Of a DNA stretch of 6,804 nt, positions 5,401 to 6,804 are shown in pieces (the first letter of the stretch is position 1; each line of letters opens with the position of its first letter). The position numbers and the translations under genes are program-made. Location: assembly GCA_945877965.1 (NCBI GenBank), contig CAMCTH010000265.1, forward strand, positions 1 to 6,804, in the 5' to 3' direction. Source of the stretch: Planctomicrobium piriforme (GTDB lineage Bacteria; Planctomycetota; Planctomycetia; Pirellulales; PNKZ01). Below the pieces are notes generated by a model that was not told where the DNA came from, ran no database searches, and saw only the letters and a list, made by a program, of their open reading frames with translations.

Positions 5401-6185
5401 ATGTTCTGCGCGATCAGCGTCTGGCGGACGGCTTCGATCGTCAGTCCGCTGCGCGAAAGCAGTTCGGGATCGACGATCACCTGCATCTCGTCTTCGCGGC
5501 CCCCCATGACGTTCGAATTCGCCACGCCGTCGACGCGCTCGAATCGCGACGCGAGGAAGTCGTCGGCGAACCGCCGCATCGTCGTCAGGTCTTGATCCTT
5601 CGGCAACAGCACGGCGACCGCAGGATGCTTCTCGGCCAATTCGCGGAGCCGCAGCAGTTTAAGGCTCGAATTTTCGACCTTCATCAGCTTCGCCATCTCT
5701 TCCGCGAGCGCGGGATTCTTGGCGGCGAAGGCCTCGAGCTCTTCATTCGACGGCGGCTTGAGATTCAGAATGAACCAAGCGATGAACCGTTCCGAAAGGT
5801 TCGACGTGCTGATAATCGGCTCGTCGGCGTCTTCGGGATACTCGCGCACTTGCTTGAGCCGCGTGCTGACCATCAGCAGCGCGCTGTCCATGTTCGTTTC
5901 GACGGAGAACTCGAGGATGATCCGCCCCATCGAGTCCATGCTCTCGGAGGTCATCTTCTGCAGGCCTTCGACGCTCTGCAGTTGTTCTTCCTGCTCTTGG
6001 ACAATCTCCTTTTCGACTTCCTGCGGGCTGGCTCCGGTCCAACGCGTTTCGACCGTGATCGTCGGAATCTCGACGTCCGGCGTCAGTTCCATCGGCATCT
6101 TGTAGAGCGCGATGGTGCCGAAGAGCGCCACCAAGATGACGCCGACGGCGACCTTCACCGGGTTGTTGACGAACGATTCAATCAT
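2493..6185 (-). CDS. RND-family efflux transporter permease (HAE1/AcrB-like)
   Basis: This 1230-residue inner-membrane pump should export hydrophobic or amphiphilic compounds together with the adaptor encoded upstream. The RND layout is complete: TM1 at about 10-29; porter and docking parts to about 385 (LTPDVEIPTITVETRWTGAS and RFERVDGVANSNVMGG are typical); TM2-TM6 at about 388-535; TM7 at about 591-611; a second periplasmic half; TM8-TM12 at about 957-1115. TM4 holds VGMLVDNFIVVLENIFRHR, so the AcrB Asp407-Asp408 pair is Asp452-Asn453 here. TM10 holds GTVVNNPILLIEQ, with Asn1028 where AcrB has Lys940. TM11 keeps Arg1061 in RIRPIFMT. Compared with AcrB (about 1049 residues), the protein has an extra segment at about 145-199, another at about 656-697, and an acidic tail of about 100 residues after TM12. 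The start is ATG with GAGAAG 8 nt upstream. The adaptor gene ends 37 nt before it, so the two are probably co-transcribed. The substrate cannot be predicted; drug efflux is a family-level guess. Confidence 0.95.
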   Translation of the reverse strand: MIESFVNNPVKVAVGVILVALFGTIALYKMPMELTPDVEIPTITVETRWTGASPQEVEKEIVQEQEEQLQSVEGLQKMTSESMDSMGRIILEFSVETNMDSALLMVSTRLKQVREYPEDADEPIISTSNLSERFIAWFILNLKPPSNEELEAFAAKNPALAEEMAKLMKVENSSLKLLRLRELAEKHPAVAVLLPKDQDLTTMRRFADDFLASRFERVDGVANSNVMGGREDEMQVIVDPELLSRSGLTIEAVRQTLIAQNIDVAAGDLWEGKKRIVVRTLGQFRSPEQVSAVILTRVAGKPVYVRDVAEVKLGYKKPDGVVRRYGRSVVALNVQRRNGANVLDVMVGLREAMAELNKNLLYPRGLELTQVYDETDYIYASMNVVTDNVVEGGVLSFIVLLLFLKNFRSSIVIFTAIATSMIGMFLVMGALGRSLNLLSLSGIAFAVGMLVDNFIVVLENIFRHRQNGDSVAGAVVSGTKEVWGAVVASTLANLAVFVPVLFVQDQVGQLFHDLALAISCALGLSLFVSLIVIPTAAGRLISSRKPGNGEGNATDENTFLHKICTPFDAFGRRFTDGVVNANAVLQRSVVLRLLTVAGCLFFSLYFSWLLMPKVEYLPNGNRNLAIGLLLPPPGYNIDQLNAIGEKIEDKMRKYWDHEGQATVLVKRMMPVMGPDGKPVLVNGAPQMEEREVEAPTIADFFYVVRGKQLFLGMRAQDQLRAQELVGSVFEATEDIPGMIVVAKQMSLFESGLGAGRTVDIEITGPDVRTLVGLARRVMGQVVTIVPGAIPFPKPSADLSAPELHIVPRWDQAADLGFSAAELGYAVNALVDGAYAGDYNLGGDKIDLSIVGSAHRAKTSADVRVLSLFTPEGKAVTLESVADVIAASGPEQINRRERLRAITISVTPPVTTPIEQAMEDIQKQIVAPILADPKLQGQYGVSLSGTADKLRTTWLSIRWNLLLAVVITYLVIAALFESWVYPLIIMLSVPLGAVGGILGLWLLNYSGVLQPLDMFTMVGFIILVGTVVNNPILLIEQALVHIREDGMDAHTAILESVKSRIRPIFMTALIGLLGLLPLVISPGAGSELYRGLGSVTLGGLVFSTFFTLFFIPALFSLCLDGQAALGKAFGRLPDEESSLPPSPLPEVEPAAPRNAAATAKAGETQVLEPVAHETVETHTLGDRPQPLLDEDVNEDELAEDKLAVDSGRKLDVPHALDGSHVIKPHVRRHEI

Positions 6186-6222
6186 GAACTTTGCTTCTCA
6201 CGTCGAGCGCCGCGGACGACAT

Positions 6223-6804
6223 TTACTGCGATTGTGCGGGGGCGGCCGGTTTGACGACCGCTTCGCCGCGCGAGGCGGCGACGATGCGAACGGCTTGGCC
6301 GGGCCGCAGCCGTTCGTTTCCTTCGATGACCAATTCTTGACCCGCCGTCAGGCCGTCGGCGATGACTTCAAGGCCCGAGTCGAACGCCGAGCCCAACTGC
6401 ACCGGCACCGGTCGGACGACCGCATCGGCCGAGCCGGGCGAAGTCCGATCGGCGACGAAGACCATCGGCTGCGGGCCCCCCATGACGATCGCATCGTTCG
6501 GGGCCAGCAGCACCGACTCGCGTTTTTCAACCGGCAGCCAAACACGCGCGAACATGCCGGACTTGATCACCGGCACGCCTTGCGCGTCGAATTTGTTTTG
6601 CAAACGAATCTTCACCGGGAAGTTACGCGAGCGTTCGTCGGCCTTCGGCACGATCGTCGTCACCGTGCCGACGAAGAGTTGATTCGGCAGCGCCGCCAAC
6701 TCGACGCGGGCCGGCTCGCCCGGCTTCACGTAGTCCAAATAGTTTTCCAACACCTGCGCCTCGACCTCGACTTGCGACAGGTCCTCGACCTCGGCGACCA
6801 ACTC
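6223..6804 (-). CDS. RND efflux periplasmic adaptor (membrane fusion protein), C-terminal part
   Basis: The adaptor links the inner-membrane RND pump to an outer-membrane channel. Only the last 193 residues are present, and the frame is open through the right window edge. Residues about 2-70 form the end of the beta-barrel domain: VEDLSQVEVEAQVLENYLDYVKPGE, then LPNQLFVGTVTTIVPKADERSRNFPVKI is the usual HlyD/AcrA pattern. SGMFARVWLPV (82-92) is the conserved close of the barrel. Residues about 95-178 form the membrane-proximal domain (LLAPNDAIV, MVFV, GLEVIADGLTAGQELVIEG, RLRPGQAVRIV). The end is a short Ala/Pro/Gln tail. The N-terminal signal or lipobox, lipoyl domain and coiled-coil hairpin must lie beyond the edge. 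The gene precedes the permease in the same direction with a 37-nt gap, the standard order for these operons. No outer-membrane TolC-like gene is in the window. Confidence 0.94.
   Translation of the reverse strand, partial: ELVAEVEDLSQVEVEAQVLENYLDYVKPGEPARVELAALPNQLFVGTVTTIVPKADERSRNFPVKIRLQNKFDAQGVPVIKSGMFARVWLPVEKRESVLLAPNDAIVMGGPQPMVFVADRTSPGSADAVVRPVPVQLGSAFDSGLEVIADGLTAGQELVIEGNERLRPGQAVRIVAASRGEAVVKPAAPAQSQ

Noticed and set aside
3375..6254. A 959-codon open frame on the plus strand opposite the RND permease
   Set aside because: It is fully antisense to a clear RND gene. Its product is an Arg/Asp/His/Glu-rich string without domains, as expected for a shadow frame in GC-rich coding DNA with strong third-position bias.
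1..6804. CRISPR arrays, tRNA or rRNA genes, insertion sequences, toxin-antitoxin or defence genes
   Set aside because: I saw no regularly spaced repeats, cloverleaf-like sequence, transposase motifs or terminal inverted repeats by reading. A covariance-model search and a whole-genome repeat search were not possible here.

Overview
The window looks like a piece of a high-GC bacterial chromosome, probably from a planctomycete (Pirellulales-like). This lineage call is inference. It rests on the style of the secreted alpha/beta-hydrolase, on the tiny Cys-rich lipoprotein with a GCGC lipidation site, and on an RND pump with large extra segments. No rRNA or marker gene here confirms it.

Layout: (1) 1-411, plus strand: the C-terminal end of a RecQ-type DNA helicase (end of the winged helix plus HRDC domain), cut by the left window edge. 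(2) 444-1547, minus strand, convergent with recQ: a secreted alpha/beta-hydrolase-fold protein with a clear nucleophile elbow. A small hairpin sits in the 32-nt gap between the two genes. (3) 1548-1849: a divergent intergenic region of about 300 bp with an AT-rich core, candidate promoters and an 8-bp tandem duplication. (4) 1850-2032, plus strand: a 60-residue lipoprotein with a strong ribosome binding site, followed by one GC-rich hairpin and then a textbook intrinsic terminator at 2094-2148. (5) 2149-2492: a stretch holding at best one doubtful small ORF. (6) 2493-6804, minus strand: an efflux operon in the order periplasmic adaptor (partial, cut by the right edge) then RND inner-membrane permease, 37 nt apart.

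The adaptor and permease should form a tripartite efflux pump together with an outer-membrane channel that is not in the window. RecQ, the hydrolase and the lipoprotein show no functional link to the pump. They are separate units by orientation and by the terminator.

I found no mobile element, CRISPR array, tRNA, rRNA or defence system, and I do not think the window holds a wholly new system. The points most worth a second look are in the RND permease: an Asp-Asn pair in TM4 together with Asn in place of the TM10 lysine of AcrB-type pumps, two extra periplasmic segments, and a long acidic cytoplasmic tail. The strong terminator behind the small lipoprotein gene is also notable.
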